From the NCBI GenBank assembly GCA_035582835.1, contig JAYKAV010002662.1, positions 2,703,342 to 2,767,341 of the forward strand: DNA of 64,000 nucleotides, in the 5' to 3' direction. The stretch is from Phoebastria nigripes (Eukaryota; Chordata; Aves; Procellariiformes; Diomedeidae). Below the pieces are notes generated by a model. The model did no database searches, was not told where the DNA came from, and saw only the letters and a list, made by a program, of their open reading frames with translations. Of this stretch, positions 26,551-39,272 are shown piece after piece. Each line of letters begins with the position of its first letter. The first letter of the stretch is position 1. A program made the position numbers and the translations under genes.

Positions 26551-29500
26551 GTAAATATTCTCTCTGAGTTGATATCACGTGTCTTCCATGTCATACTGCT
26601 GGTGCATTTTCCCAGTTTTTCTTGCTGTTTTCTTAGGAGCTTGTACAAAAATATTCCTCCAAGCTGAATATCAATGAGAACGATACAGAGAATATGCTTG
26701 AAGAAATACGGTGTAAAGCAATTGAGCGTGGAACAGGAAATGAAAATTTTAAAGTGACTGGGATTGCGAGACTTGAAATATATCTGCCTCGTAGAAAAGT
26801 AAGTGACATTGCAGAAAAGTCAGGATAAGTAGCTTTACTTTGGCCTTTTGAGTTCTAGATATGTATCTACTGCAAATATTTTCACTTCTTCAACTTTTTC
26901 AGGTGTTCTGTATGAGAGATCTGTGTTAGGTATATAAAATGTGGGGGGAGGGGGAGTTATGTAGGTAGATTTCAGTTTCCCAGGTATGTGGGTATCATGG
27001 CAAAGGAATATAATATTGGGAGATCAGTAATTATCTTCCCTTTAGGATTCAATGAGAAATTATCTTTCAGTTACGAAAAGTAAATTAGATTTAAGTGTCT
27101 ATCTAGTTCAGTTTGATTCCTTCTGATGTAACTGTTCATATTAACAGTAAAGAGCAGATGTATTTTTTTCAGCTGTAGAATACCTGAAGTTGAGTTAGCA
27201 TATGAATATCACTGTATTACCACAGCTTTTGTTTAAATGACAGCTTTAATTTAAAAAAAATTTCTCTTTAAGTGCAATAAGCAACTTGAACTTGGTGTCA
27301 TCTTAGGCCATGGATGGCTGATGACATTGAAAAGAACTCCTTTAGCTTTTAACCGTGGCATGTGGCAATGTTCTTACAGTGATGACATTATCCTCGTGTA
27401 ACTATTCCAGCCCAGGCAGCTAACTAAACTTACTTTAAAATAGGTATGTCCAATGTTTGAACTTTGAAATGAGAAGCAGGATTTTCTGTTGTGATGGTAC
27501 TCATCTGTTCCCTTCTAAGTCAGGCTCCTAAAAGCTTCACAAAGATAGAACTGAATTAAGTCTTGCCCTTGTAAAGCCAGGCTTCAACTTCTAGTTTCAC
27601 AAATAAAATGTGCCAGAATAATGACATGAATCTAATTAAATCAGTGTCAGACTGGTCACCATACCAGATTCTGTGGCTACATCTACCCTAGTCAGCTAAA
27701 CACAGGTGGGGGACAGGCTGGCCACTGTTTGATGGACATCCATACTGTCAAGCTGTTAGCGTCAGCTCTGATGGAGTTTAGCCCAGGCCCCCAGTATCCT
27801 GCCAAGCAATGCCCAGGCACAGTGTGAGGGCTGGCATGGGCCAGGGACCGATCTCAAATGGCACTTTGGATACAGCTGCTCTGCTTTGAAGGTTGAGAGG
27901 ATTCAACCGTATGGATGTGAAGTGTGCTGTGCAGGTTGGTCACAGAACAGAGAGCAGACCCTTGGTTAGGTTCTTACTGATACAAAACCTCTTAACTGGG
28001 AATATTTCCCCCTTAAAAACAGTCTCTGGCAAGCACAACAGCTATCACCAATCACTTCCTAGTTTTGATCATGTGGAGGAGCAGCATCTTCCCCAATGCT
28101 GTATGTCTTCATCCACTCCGACAACAGTGAAAGAGAAGTTCTTCACTTAGGTGCACTAAAGGTTGTAGTCTTCTTATCAGCAACAGAAGTGAATGTTCAC
28201 TCTGGAAAAGAGCAATGGGTTTTGTTTTTTTTTTTCTGAAGAAGATCTTAGATGGTAACCTATGCTTCAGAAGGATTTTTTTTTTTTTTACTGAATACTT
28301 GCAAAAATACAACACACAATCATAATTGTTCTCTCTCCTATTGTGAAAAAATAATTACCAGGAAATGTGATGGGCTAAAGGGTAGAGGGTGTTCAGTGAT
28401 TGCCATGCAGTTAAAACAAACAAATAATTTCATAATTCCTCTTTACAATGCTACTGGGCATAGGGGAATTAATTAATTTAAAATTCCAGTTTATCTAATC
28501 TGGGACCAGAGACACTAATAGGAATTAATCATAACTTAGCCAGTCACAGGTGAGTGGCATAATTACAAAGCAGAGTTAAGATTGGAAGTGCATAATTAAA
28601 TTAGTTTAAATTGTTTGGTTCTGAATTTAGATTTATCTAATTCTGAATCTTCTGCTGTTATAATGCTCATTTTTAGCACTGTATAGCAAGTACAAGACTC
28701 CCTATCCAGAAATTACTAATATGTATCCCCAACCATAACCCTGTTAACATGATTATTATTTGAAAAAGAAATTGTAGTTGTTGTAAAACAATTCACTAAG
28801 AAAATGTCCAAAGTATCTTGATACCATGCTTTTTTCCTTCCCTCCTCCTTTCCCCCCACCCAATATAATTACTACAGAGCAGAAAAATCCCACTGGAAAC
28901 TAACCTGTTCATCACAGGCAAGGAGCTCAGATCACAGTAAGTGTAATCACCCTTGGTTCTTATCTAATGAGATAGCATACTGTCATATAATATTAAAAAA
29001 AAAGACAAACAGAGCACTATTTGTTCGATTTAAGGTTTTTCTTAGCATGTATGTTTGTTCAGTATGTCTGAATAGGATGTCCAGTGTCCCTGTAGGGCAG
29101 TTCTTCATGTAAGAAGCTGTGGTCTAACAGNTAGAAAACAGAGAAGTTGCAACTGTGGAAGAAGATAGCTCTCTGTAAATCCCCAGCAAGTACCTGAGAA
29201 GGCACTAGTGATCAATATTCCAAATCTGCAGCTAGGCAGGTCTTCTGAACAGTGAACATTAACTTCTATTCCTTTTGTGTTTTTAAGCCTAATAAAATAA
29301 GATTCTTTTCNGTCTGTTTTGCTTTTTCCCTTTCTGTATCCCAAATTTTCCCTGTATGGTATACAAAGCTTTCTGATGATGTTATTTTACATCTAGCAGC
29401 CTTTTATAGCAGAAGTTTTAAGCCAGTTACAAGCATACTCATTTTGAAGTTTTATTGCTATTCTAACAGAAATGCTGTATAGCCTTACAATTTTATATTC

Positions 29501-32500
29501 ATGGATGAAATTATTTATTTCACAGGATAGCACAGGAACATGCATTAAAAGAAAACGCTATCAAAATAATCATAAATAAGAAGCAGCTTGACCTGGGTAT
29601 GTATCTCTAGTTGAGTATACTTTTATGATAATTTTCTAGTCTACTGATTCTTAGAAGAAAAATTTCTTGTAACTCTGTTAATTTCAGAAATTCCCAAGGA
29701 ATAGCAGTTATATTTGTCAGGTTCTGCTCTACAGGAAATGTAATAAATTATAATGATCAAAATTCATAGATAGAATTAGAGCAATTATAGGAATCCTGTA
29801 ATAAATGTTGAAAATCCATTTTTTCAAGTGTTGAAACACTGAAAATGCACATTTAAGAGAAACCCTAAATTTCCTCAAAAACCATACTGTATAACAGCAC
29901 ATTCAAAAACTTTTTGTAATGCTTTACACATGTTCAACTTGTCAGACATGTTGTGGGAAGTGATGACAACAGCTTTCTCTTTATTGATGGCCTAAGCATC
30001 TGACGTATTTCTTTCCCTTAGAATATGTCAGAATTAGAGCCATGGAATTGACAATAGGAACTCGGATTCAATTCCCAGTTCCTGTGTCCTGTTACTATTG
30101 CAGTGTACGATCCTGGACATGTTGTTATTCCAGTTTTTGCCTGAAGATGATTAACTGAAAAAGAAACCGTCGTATCTTTTGAATGTTTTGAAAAAAGCAA
30201 GCAAAGAAACATACCAATCATTTAAAAAGCACTTTTAAGATGCAAGTCTGATCCTAATTTCTGAGTTTCTGCTGAATATGTCAGTAATTGGCAGGGGTTT
30301 TGGTTGAGTTCTTGAGTCTAGTAATTACTGTAGTTCTTCAGTACAGTATGAGTAAGGCAAGGGGCTGTTCAGGTTGTTTTGTTTGTGGGTGCTGTTCTGC
30401 TCCCCCACCCCCACTCCCTGCAATGACAGTACAATGTAAAATGGTCTCTCTTCACAAATAGAGTATTTGGATTGTATTCATCATACTCTATTTTGCAGGC
30501 AAAACCCTTGAAGACCAGGGTGTAACACACAATGCAAAAGTGATGGTACTTCAACTGGAACAGAGTGATGAGGAAACTAAAAGGAAAGTTCAGGAAGAAG
30601 AACTTCAATGCAAGAAAGAAAAAGAAATAAGTGACAAGATGCAAAGAACTAAGAAGGGTTTGGAAATTCTAGCAGAAAGAGGTAAGGGGGGTTGTTGAGG
30701 TTTTTTTGTGGGGCTGGGCGGAGATGGGTGTTCATTAATTCTTGCGCATCAAAAATTATCTTCTCAGTGGACTTTCAACATAGAAGAGTGCCTGTACCGT
30801 GGCTGGATTTTAGTTTATACTTTGCTAGGTTTCTACCTACTTGAAAACTGGATTTTAAGTTGACTAAAACTTCCTCTTCTGCTCTAACTCTTCTCACACA
30901 ACTAGAGTGCTAGAAAACATTTGGTACTTTGAGAAGGATATAATATGAAACAATTATTATTTAATTGGCACTTGGCAGTTAAGGGACTGATGACTCTTGA
31001 GAACAGGCTTTAAATTTATTGTAGAGATAAGAACAGTGGAATAATGTAGTATAAGTCATTACACACTTTTTTGTAGTTTACCTCAGATATGGCTGTGCNT
31101 AACCATGGTTTCATTGTGCAGAGCAGCTCACTTGTCATTCTCATCTGTAACGTGGCTGTTCTGTTCTCATTGCATTTGATGTTGATTGCTGGCAACTATG
31201 GATTAAGTTAAAGGGATATAGTCAATTTAACAGTAATAATTTTTCAAAATGAGGTTGTGTTTGTGAGTTGCATTGCTAGATGGTGAGTTTAAATCACTTC
31301 TCTATTTTATTGTTTCAAAAATCAACAAACAAGAAACTGTGAAACTGAGTATGTAATGAATTCCTGCCAAACGCAAAAATACCTGAACAAAGCTTCTTTT
31401 AACGGTCAGTGACAGCCTGTTTCTTACTATAATATCAGATTTTGAACGAATGAAAGAAGTGATTCCTTTTATGGATTTAAGGGGTAATTTAGACCCCAGC
31501 CCTTAAATCCTGTACAGGGCCTCTTTAAGGTATTTACCACTAACTGTCAGTTATAGCACAATGCCAGAGTATAGAGTGGAGCCCATAATGGGCTCACAGG
31601 CTGAAGGTTCTGTGTGAAGCAGTGTGAAGTGTGGAAAGGATTTAACAACCCTTTTGTTTCATCTGAGAAAAATTGCAGGGCAGAAGCTTTTAATCTCAGC
31701 AAACTCCTGCTCAACTGTCTTTTGTTTACAAGAAAAGCATCTTTTCATTTTAAATCAGGTGGAAGTGAAAACAGAATTGATAGTTTGGTTATAAGCATTA
31801 AAGGTGTGGGGAAAGGAAAATACTGAGCTGTGTTCCCCACCCCACCCTCCCCCCCCAGTTTTATCAACTGTGCTCAGTTGTGTTTTTCTTTATATTCTAT
31901 GCTTTATTTGATAAAGAATTTCAAATGTTATATCATGTAAAATGTAGGTGTTTTGTCTTCTGCAAAAAATTCTTTACAATTCATGTAACTTTTAATGTTG
32001 TGTCTAAATTTCTGGATGAACAGGGCCTTTTCCTTAGTGACCTTTCTAAAAGTTCCTCACGTTTGTCTGATCAGGGCCATTTTTGGTAGGTCTGTCCAAA
32101 ACACAGATGCAGCCTTTATATGTAATTCTGATTTTCTGTTGTTTGTTTGTTTGCTTTTTTGTTTAACCGTGTACTTGCTGACATAATCTTACAACAGCAG
32201 AGTTACTCTGTTGAAGGTGGTACTTAAACTGCTTTTGCTTATCTTTCAGAGGAGTACTTGGATCCAGATTCTGTTCCATACCTAGATATAGCTAATCAGA
32301 CTGGAAGGTCAATTGAGATTCCTCCTCAAGCTAAAAAAGTAGGTAAAGGTATCTTACAAAGCTACTAAGACAGCTTTTTAAAGCATGATTTGTGAAGCAT
32401 TTCAAATATGGGATTGAAATACAGTCAGACTTTTTTGGGATGTAACGCTGGGTCCAGTAGGTGTTTGCTTAATAGAAATAATTTGAAATAAAATTAAAGT

Positions 32501-35500
32501 AGAACTCTATAATTGGGAATACTTCAGTCATCTGGAGACAGACCTTTGATTGCTGATCTAATTGCAGGTCTAATCTTGCACCGACCCCTGTGTGGTCCAT
32601 CTCTTATTTTTGTGTTTTAAGATGAGCTTTAACTTTGTTATATCCTCGCACCTATTTTAAATTTTGGGTGCCCTAGAACAACGTGAAAATAACTTGTTCA
32701 TTAGGCCTCAGTTTCAGTTGGAAACTCGATGAGTCTTTCAAAATCAGACTCTTCTAAAATAGTTTTGAGATCTTTTGCACTGTGACCCCTCTCAAATTTG
32801 AATTTGTTCACCATTGAAGGAAGTTCCACGTTCTCAACTGAAAATATCTTTGGTTGGGTGCATGGATTGAATTACAGTAGGAGTGACATACCTGACGTTG
32901 GCTGCTGAAGCAGAAGAATAGTGATAGATGCTGTCTTTTAAGACTGCTGGGTTTTCTGAAGATAAATAAAAATCTTTACAAACACAAAAAAAAAAAAACA
33001 CCTCAGGAAGAAATGAGCGGGCCCCAACATGTGCTAAATGCTGCCCTAGCCTCTTCTGAGGCATACTGTGTTTTCTGCATCATCTGGAGTTTCTGGATGA
33101 TTGGAATAACAACTGTCCATTCTCACAATGCATGCTGTTCTGATGAAGTGCTGAAAGTAGTAATTCACCTGAAGAGTTAAAGCATCAAATGTTCAAGTGC
33201 ACGAGATTTCATCAGTATTGAACATGGGTGAGAAGAAATATTGCAGGTTGTTTCTATCCAGAAATATTATTTACATTTCCGTTTGTCATACTGCAGGAAC
33301 TAGAGTGTTTTCCTGTCACGTTCAAAATTTAATTTTCAGTTCTGAGGNTTTGCAGGAGGTGAATCATTAGGTTTTACAAGATAGTTGTAAGAGCAAAGCA
33401 AAACAAATTTGATGCTGTTAGGAAGTGTAGCACCCAGAAAAATGCTTAGCTTTTTATCACTCATTGAAAATCTATCGAGGGTTGCATTCTTAAAATAAAC
33501 TTGGTGCAACGTTTCATGTGTCAAAAACATTCATTGCTTTCACTTAGACAATATCTAACATGAGCAGATGGGAGAAAAGTATGACATGATGTGAAATAGT
33601 ACTGCTCTTACAGAACTGATAGAATGGTATTTTTCTAGGAAGAACAAGGGCTCTGATGGATTACCTAGATACTTCTTTTTAGTTATATAAGTGAGTTGGG
33701 GAGGTGCAAAAAAAAAAGTCTCAATCTGTTTTTCTAGGCACTTGTGCTGGCAATGGGTTATCATGAGAAGGGCAGAGCATTAATGAAGAAGAAAGAATAT
33801 GAAATAGCGCTGCCATATTTGTTGGATGCTGATAAACACTTCTGGTAAGAAGCTTTTTGAGTCCTTGTGTCTCTCTTTCCTTTACTGTCAACCAAATAGA
33901 GGAACAGTATTAGCTCTACCTGTGCATGTAAATCGGGGCCTGTTTTGCCCAGGACTGCTTCACACCCCCCCTGCAGATGGGAAACAGCAGACAAAGGCTC
34001 TGACTTGCAGTGACAGGTGGCTTCATGTAGAACAGCTGAAACAGATACCACCACTGGGCAATTTAATCTTTCGTATCAACATAAACAGAAACTGTCAATA
34101 TTCATGTACTAGGCTATAAATTGCATTAGCTTGAGAGACAGTTACAGATACTCTTGCAATTGCTCCTGTGAAATAGTAATTTCTTGTAAAAGGTGGAGCA
34201 GATAGCTGAGGTCAGTAACAATACCCGGGTTTCTGCAGGTTTACTTTGCTTTTCTGAGATCCCCAGGAGTAATATTGTCCCCATCTGTTTCTCATCTGGA
34301 TGCACATGCAAGGAGACCGGCACAGGACTCGGCATGTTCACGTGCANTAAGGAAGACAGTTTCTCTGTCCTCTCAAAAATTACACAGGGTTTAATTCTGT
34401 TCTGCTTTTAAAGAGATGCTGTCTTAAATAGTAACAAAATGAGTTGTGACTACTGTAATTCTTTGAGATGTAGTGTTATCATTAGTGCCTCATGTATTAG
34501 TGAATGTGGTGGGAGATCAGTGCTTTATTAAAGTTCCACTGACATAAGTTTGCTACCTCAAATACGAAGTGTGTGCTTTCTCAAATATGTGAGTATGCAT
34601 ATTTCTAGCATGTTTCATTAGTGTTAAAAAGTGTGTGGGGAAAAAATAACCAACCTCTCCCAAAAAAACAAAGTAATTGTTTTATTTTCCAGTGAGTGTA
34701 GCACAGAACTGCTGAATACTGTTGATAATTATGCAGTACTGCAGCTGGATATAGTGTGGTGCTACTTCCGCCTGGAGCAGCTGGACTGCCTGGATGATGC
34801 AGAGAAAAAGCTGTCCACAGCGCATAGATGCTTCCAGAGGTGCTATGGGGAGAACCATGAAAGACTTATCGATATCAAAGTATGCTGGTTTTGATTTTAA
34901 TTAGGGTGGCTTTTTTTCCTACACGTATTCAGTTATTGTTCAAGTATAACAAGACTGACTTTTAGAAGTTTAAAGTTTTCTCGTGTCTCCTCAGCCTGTA
35001 ATCTAGTTGTGTAATTGTCAGCGTGGCGAAAGCATTGGACCTGACACAAAGGTCATGGCAAACGTGCGTTTATATGCACAGGCATCATCAGTGGTTTAGA
35101 TGTGATACTTTATCTGCATACCAAGTGTCGCATATTAGTGACTATGTCTTCTTTAAATATGTAAAGTGTTCTATTGATAATGAATTGATGTTCTACCATA
35201 TGCTTCTACCCATGTGCCCCTCCCCCTCCCTTGTTTAAACAATTCTTTAGGGAAGCTATGGTCGTGAGAAGGTTTTATTTCTACGACTTTACCTCCTTCA
35301 AGGGATAGGACACTATCACAGTGGCAGAGAACAGGAGGCTGCTGAGTATATTCAGAAGGTAAGACACCATTAGGTAAAACTTTTGAGTTGTTCACCCTCG
35401 CTCCTGTATTCAGGCTCTGTCTTGCACCTTCTCCCTGTTCTTTGCTTACTCAGAAAAATGGGGAGATGNTTTTTTTTGTTTGTATGTTAGCAACAGTGCA

Positions 35501-38500
35501 AGTAGTATTANTTTGTTCTTTCTCTATACAGGCATCTCGTTTATATGAAGAGCTGTCCATAGATCCTGATAAAGTTTATCGCCTGTCACTCCTGGGATTC
35601 TCTGAACAGGAAGCTCGCCTTGCCCTGCGAGCATGCCATGGGAATGTGGAGCATGCTGCCAATCTTATCACCAACAGGAGAGAGGTATGGTGCAGTGAAA
35701 GTATTAAATCAAGGATCATATCGGTTGGGGTGTCCATAAGATCATGTTTTGTGTGACTAGTGCAACATGATGTTCAATTAAGGACTTTGATTATCCTGCT
35801 TTGGCACTGTTAGTGTAACTAACAGTTTGACATCTGTTGCCACAAGTTTGAAACCGAAACTTAATTCAACAATGGAAGCTCTGTCCCAAAACAGATGGGA
35901 TGAGAGAGCCAAAGACCTGTGGTTGTACCACAGAAGTGCATAAGAAGCATAGGAAGACTTTGCACCAGTGTTTGCTCGTCAGCAATGCTCCGTATGGGAA
36001 CAAAACCACCATGATCAAGCTGTCACTCCTGGGCTTGGCTGGTCTGAAAGACATTGCTGCACAATAAAGTGCTATGAGGGTAACCATCAAGCTACACCAC
36101 ATTACAGCTTTGGACTTGGAAGATCCAGGAGGGGAGAAGGATTTTTTTTTTTTGTGCTGAAGTGAAGGAAGCTAAAGTGAAGTGAAGACAGTGTTGTCCA
36201 GATCTGAAGTGCCTGAAGTTACATTTGGTAAGCTGAGGTGGCACTTCTAGACTTCAGACAGTGAAATGTGGATGGAAAAGTCAAATGGCTGAGAGAAGGG
36301 CTGAACAGAACTCCTTGGCTACATGCCCAGTTCTGACTGTATGTCCTTGGCAAGTCTTGTCTACAGGCCCATCTGCCAAACGGGTTTATCACTTACCACA
36401 CAGGGCCTATAATAGCTGTGATAGCGTAAGATCCGATCTGCAGAGCGGAAGTATGGCAACAGTGCTAGCTCATGGAAATGCAACTTTATTTAGTAACGAG
36501 TGTCTGGCAGCACAGTCTGTTTTTTTAAAAAAAAATAAAAAAATAAAAAAAATAATCCCTTTTCCTCAAGAGATTCAAACTCTAAAGTAGTAAATCCAAG
36601 AAACCCTATATGCACAGGGGAAGGCTGAAGCATTCCCATGCACAGTGAGCTTTGTAATGGCTGTCTTCTTGCAGGAAAAGGCACAGATAAGGAGGGAGGA
36701 GAGAGCTAAAAGAAGGCAGCGACGGGAAGACATAAACACCTTGAAAAGTATGGGCTATTCAGAGAGAGCTGCTCAAGTAGCTCTTCATAATACACAAGGA
36801 AACCTGGACCAAGCCTTTAAGGTAAGTGATTTTCAGGAGTAGTACTTTTGTACAAAAAAACTTGTTTGCTTTTTTTTATTTATTGTGTAGCAGATTCTTA
36901 CTTTCTGTAGTCTATATTTGTTAGTTCATAGCTACCTTTTCTGAACTGTAATGACTGAACTTCCACTTCCTGACCCAATGAATCAGATATCATTTAAGTT
37001 GGCTGAGGTTTGCTTATATCAACTATTGGGCTAAATACATATCCATACCGAGGACTATTATATTTCTATTGCTCTGTTCTGATCCCTCTCTGTTTTATTG
37101 TAGTTTATTCTTGACAATCCAGAGTTATTGTTGGAAGATGATGATGATGATCCTGTGGCCATGGACCAGTTTCAGGTTTCCCAGGAAAGTATTGATCAAG
37201 TAAGTTAGACCTCTTGCTTGCTTAGGAGTTCGTTGTCTTGTTTCTGAATTATGCCCTCAAACACACCAGACCTTTCTTAAGCAAAGCTGTACAAATTTTC
37301 TTTGACCCATGTCACTCAAGCTGTCACACTTCCACTGTCTGGCATCTGCTCTTCACGGTGAAGTCACACTCGGGCTGAAATGTAATCCCTGTGTACTTCC
37401 TGCCCATTACACCAACCTGTCATGCATGGATGAGGAGCGAAGTCTGTGCGCTCTAATGCTCTATCCCCAAAAAGACAGCAAATGAGAAATTCATTCAAGT
37501 GTCTAAACACTGCAGTGCACAAGGGAAGAGTTGGAATGTGTCTTTCTCATCACAGGCTGCCTGAAAAGCTCTTCAGTAGTTAGTGTGGCGACGTAATCAA
37601 TGTCAGATAGGCAAGAAAACTGTATTGCCTAGAAAAAGTAAATCGCATGTGCGCCCTCCTGATATGCTGGAGTGCTTTGAAGTTTCCTTTTGAAAAACAG
37701 AAAAAGAATTGGTCTGATACCAAACAAGAGGCTCTTGATTCTGCTCAACGTCCCCATTCCTTTAATAGGTCACTGCCCTGTTGTTAACTGTTCCAGTAAA
37801 CCAGAGTCAGTGTCCTGGAATTCCTGGCATGCAGCGCTTTCCTCTGTGCAAGAGGAATGACTGTCAGATGCAGAGTCAGTTTCCTGTCAGACCCTGGTGC
37901 CGGATGAGCTTGGCTTTCTCCAGATTTTTTTTATTTTTATGTTTTTCCCTCTCCTGTAGCNGATGTATATGGGTTTCAGCCGTGAGTCGGCAGAGCAAGC
38001 TTTAAAGGTCTTTAAAGGCAACATCCACTTAGCTTCCCAAACCCTTGCTCATTATGGGGGAGTTCTTCCTGCTTCACTGCAGCAGTCTCCAGAAGGGTCC
38101 AGTCCATCAGAAGAATCAGCTTCATCAAAAGACTCACCTACAGAGTCTGCAGGTAAGAAATGTTGCATACAGCAGGCAGAGGAGAGGGAAGTGGGGAGGC
38201 TGTTTTTCTGGCTCTTGTACAAAACAATTAAGTGATTTCTGCTTAAATACTGGTAGAGGGCCTTGAGTAATGCCCCAGACTGCTTTTATTAGTAACATGG
38301 TTACAGGCAAGGCATCCATCATCCCAGATAAGCTATAGCCCCGGCAGTCGGTGACAGCCACATAGGGAACCATAAGGGACACGTATCAGCTGTAGGCAGT
38401 GCATGACGGATGCATCTCAGAAGAAAGGGGTGGCCTTCAGAGGTTTCCTGGGAAGCGCTGAGAGGAAATGGCTGCTGAGTGGGCTATGGCTTTGGCACAC

Positions 38501-39272
38501 AAGGCTGGAGGCCTCAGGTGTCTGTGTCCTCACTTCCCCAGTGAGGAACACACGGCCCTCGCTAGCCCACAAGCAATTCTAGCTTCTCCCAGCCAATTGT
38601 ACGCGCTCACACCAGTTCTCTTTAAAAACAAACCAACCTCTCCCTGCCTCTACTCTTTCAGAGAGCAAGGACTAAGTTGCTGGAGCATGTTCCCTGGACC
38701 TACCACTGATAATGATGATTTTTTGGGTTGCTAATATCTGGGTTCTGACTGCTAGGAGGTTTATTCCAAATCTGTGCTATACAGTCAGCTGATTTGACCA
38801 CATACTCCTTCCCTGTGCCCCATATGTGGTAGAACTGTAATTGATACTCGCCATTTAGCAAAGAGGAAACTTGCACATACTCTCTCTCTTCCGTTATTTG
38901 TCAGAGCTGTAGTGATCCCTGTTGTGCAGCTAAGGGCTTTCCTGCAGCTTTAAATAATAGGAAAAAAATTGCTGTCCTGCAATATCCTTTGCAGAGCTAT
39001 CTTAACTGAGGTGGTTTTACAGTAACGGACTTGCAGAGCAGTCATGCTGGTGAAAGAGGGAAAGTACCAACTTCTTTGAATTCACTGCTGCTTTTCTTTT
39101 GTTGGAAGGTTCTTCTAGTTCACCAACAGATGAAGACATGGAGACTGATGCAGTCAATGAAATCCTAGAGGATATTCCTGAACATGAAGAGGATTATCTG
39201 GATTTAACACTGGAGGAAGAGGAACAGATCATTCATGAATACTTATCCTATATACAAGTACCACAGCATTAA
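26434..39272 (+). CDS. NUB1: negative regulator of ubiquitin-like proteins 1 (complete, 14 coding exons, 611 aa)
   Basis: NUB1 binds NEDD8, FAT10 and related ubiquitin-like modifiers and delivers them and their conjugates to the 26S proteasome; it acts in nucleus and cytosol. Exons: 26434-26550, 26637-26798, 28878-28936, 29526-29596, 30499-30681, 32250-32338, 33738-33844, 34693-34879, 35251-35358, 35532-35684, 36675-36821, 37104-37199, 37960-38152 and 39109-39272. All introns are GT..AG, phases fit, and the total of 1836 nt is divisible by three. Order along the protein: N-terminal MAQKKYL; ubiquitin-like domain about 83-157; charged helix 157-197; helical region 198-361; UBA1 about 376-410; basic KRRQRR (424-429), a likely nuclear signal; UBA2 about 432-468; UBA3 about 490-530; acidic tail. 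Three complete UBA domains correspond to the long NUB1L form in human. Human lengths are 601 and 615. N at 37961 falls in a CNG codon, certainly leucine. Confidence 0.97.
26637..26798 (+). CDS. NUB1: NUB1 coding exon 2
   Basis: Residues 40-93, phase 0 at both ends; acceptor TTCTTAG, donor AAA|GTAAGT. It carries the signature [14 protein letters not shown] and the first strand of the ubiquitin-like domain (LEIYLP). Confidence 0.95.
28878..28936 (+). CDS. NUB1: NUB1 coding exon 3
   Basis: Residues 94-112 plus two bases; acceptor TTACTACAG, donor CACA|GTAAGT. Contains [14 protein letters not shown], the second strand and start of the helix of the ubiquitin-like domain. This 59-bp exon is too short to appear as a stand-alone frame. 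Confidence 0.93.
29526..29596 (+). CDS. NUB1: NUB1 coding exon 4
   Basis: Completes codon 113 and runs to the first base of codon 137; acceptor TTTCACAG, donor CTGG|GTATGT. Encodes [23 protein letters not shown], the middle of the ubiquitin-like fold. Confidence 0.94.
30499..30681 (+). CDS. NUB1: NUB1 coding exon 5
   Basis: Residues 137-197; acceptor TATTTTGCAG, donor AGAG|GTAAGG. It ends the ubiquitin-like domain ([17 protein letters not shown]) and encodes a Lys/Glu-rich helix ending in [11 protein letters not shown], likely a coiled coil. Confidence 0.95.
32250..32338 (+). CDS. NUB1: NUB1 coding exon 6
   Basis: Residues 198-227; acceptor TATCTTTCAG, donor AAA|GTAGGT. Contains [17 protein letters not shown], a block almost unchanged from human. 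Confidence 0.95.
33738..33844 (+). CDS. NUB1: NUB1 coding exon 7
   Basis: Residues 228-262 plus two bases; acceptor TTTTTCTAG, donor TCTG|GTAAGA. Encodes [20 protein letters not shown], a TPR-like helical hairpin. Confidence 0.95.
34693..34879 (+). CDS. NUB1: NUB1 coding exon 8
   Basis: Residues 263-325; acceptor TATTTTCCAG, donor AAA|GTATGC. Contains [20 protein letters not shown], nearly identical to human, followed by a CYGENHERL segment. Confidence 0.96.
35251..35358 (+). CDS. NUB1: NUB1 coding exon 9
   Basis: Residues 326-361, phase 0; acceptor AATTCTTTAG, donor AAG|GTAAGA. Encodes [20 protein letters not shown], part of the helical repeat region. Confidence 0.95.
35532..35684 (+). CDS. 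NUB1: NUB1 coding exon 10 (UBA1)
   Basis: Residues 362-412, phase 0; acceptor TCTATACAG, donor GAG|GTATGG. It carries the first ubiquitin-associated domain, with the [15 protein letters not shown] and [10 protein letters not shown] helices. The LGF loop is the usual ubiquitin-binding MGF equivalent. Confidence 0.96.
36675..36821 (+). CDS. NUB1: NUB1 coding exon 11 (NLS and UBA2)
   Basis: Residues 413-461, phase 0; acceptor TTCTTGCAG, donor AAG|GTAAGT. Basic stretch KRRQRR, then the second UBA domain ([17 protein letters not shown]). The complete UBA2 here corresponds to the long (NUB1L) form. Confidence 0.95.
37104..37199 (+). CDS. NUB1: NUB1 coding exon 12
   Basis: Residues 462-493, phase 0; acceptor TTTATTGTAG, donor CAA|GTAAGT. 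Ends UBA2 and forms the linker to UBA3, with five consecutive aspartates from a GAT repeat. Confidence 0.92.
37960..38152 (+). CDS. NUB1: NUB1 coding exon 13 (UBA3)
   Basis: Residues 494-557 plus one base; acceptor CTCCTGTAG, donor GCAG|GTAAGA. The first codon is CNG because of an assembly N at 37961; leucine is the only choice consistent with all four bases. Encodes [17 protein letters not shown] and a Ser/Pro-rich linker. Confidence 0.94.
39109..39272 (+). CDS. NUB1: NUB1 coding exon 14 (stop codon)
   Basis: Residues 558-611; acceptor TTGGAAG at 39108 behind a T-rich tract, stop TAA at 39270. Encodes the conserved acidic tail ([20 protein letters not shown]) ending ...[11 protein letters not shown]. 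The last residues differ from human. Confidence 0.93.

Larger units (their letters stand above)
26799..39108 (+). other. NUB1: NUB1 introns 3-14 (contents)
   Basis: Intron sequence between the NUB1 coding exons, the largest being 26799-28877, 31-32 kb, 35685-36674 and 38153-39108. A more GC-rich patch near 27.66-27.87 kb does not translate into anything recognisable. Ns occur at 29131, 29311, 31099, 33348, 34347, 35469 and 35511. I see no exon, RNA gene or identifiable transposon inside these introns. Confidence 0.55.
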
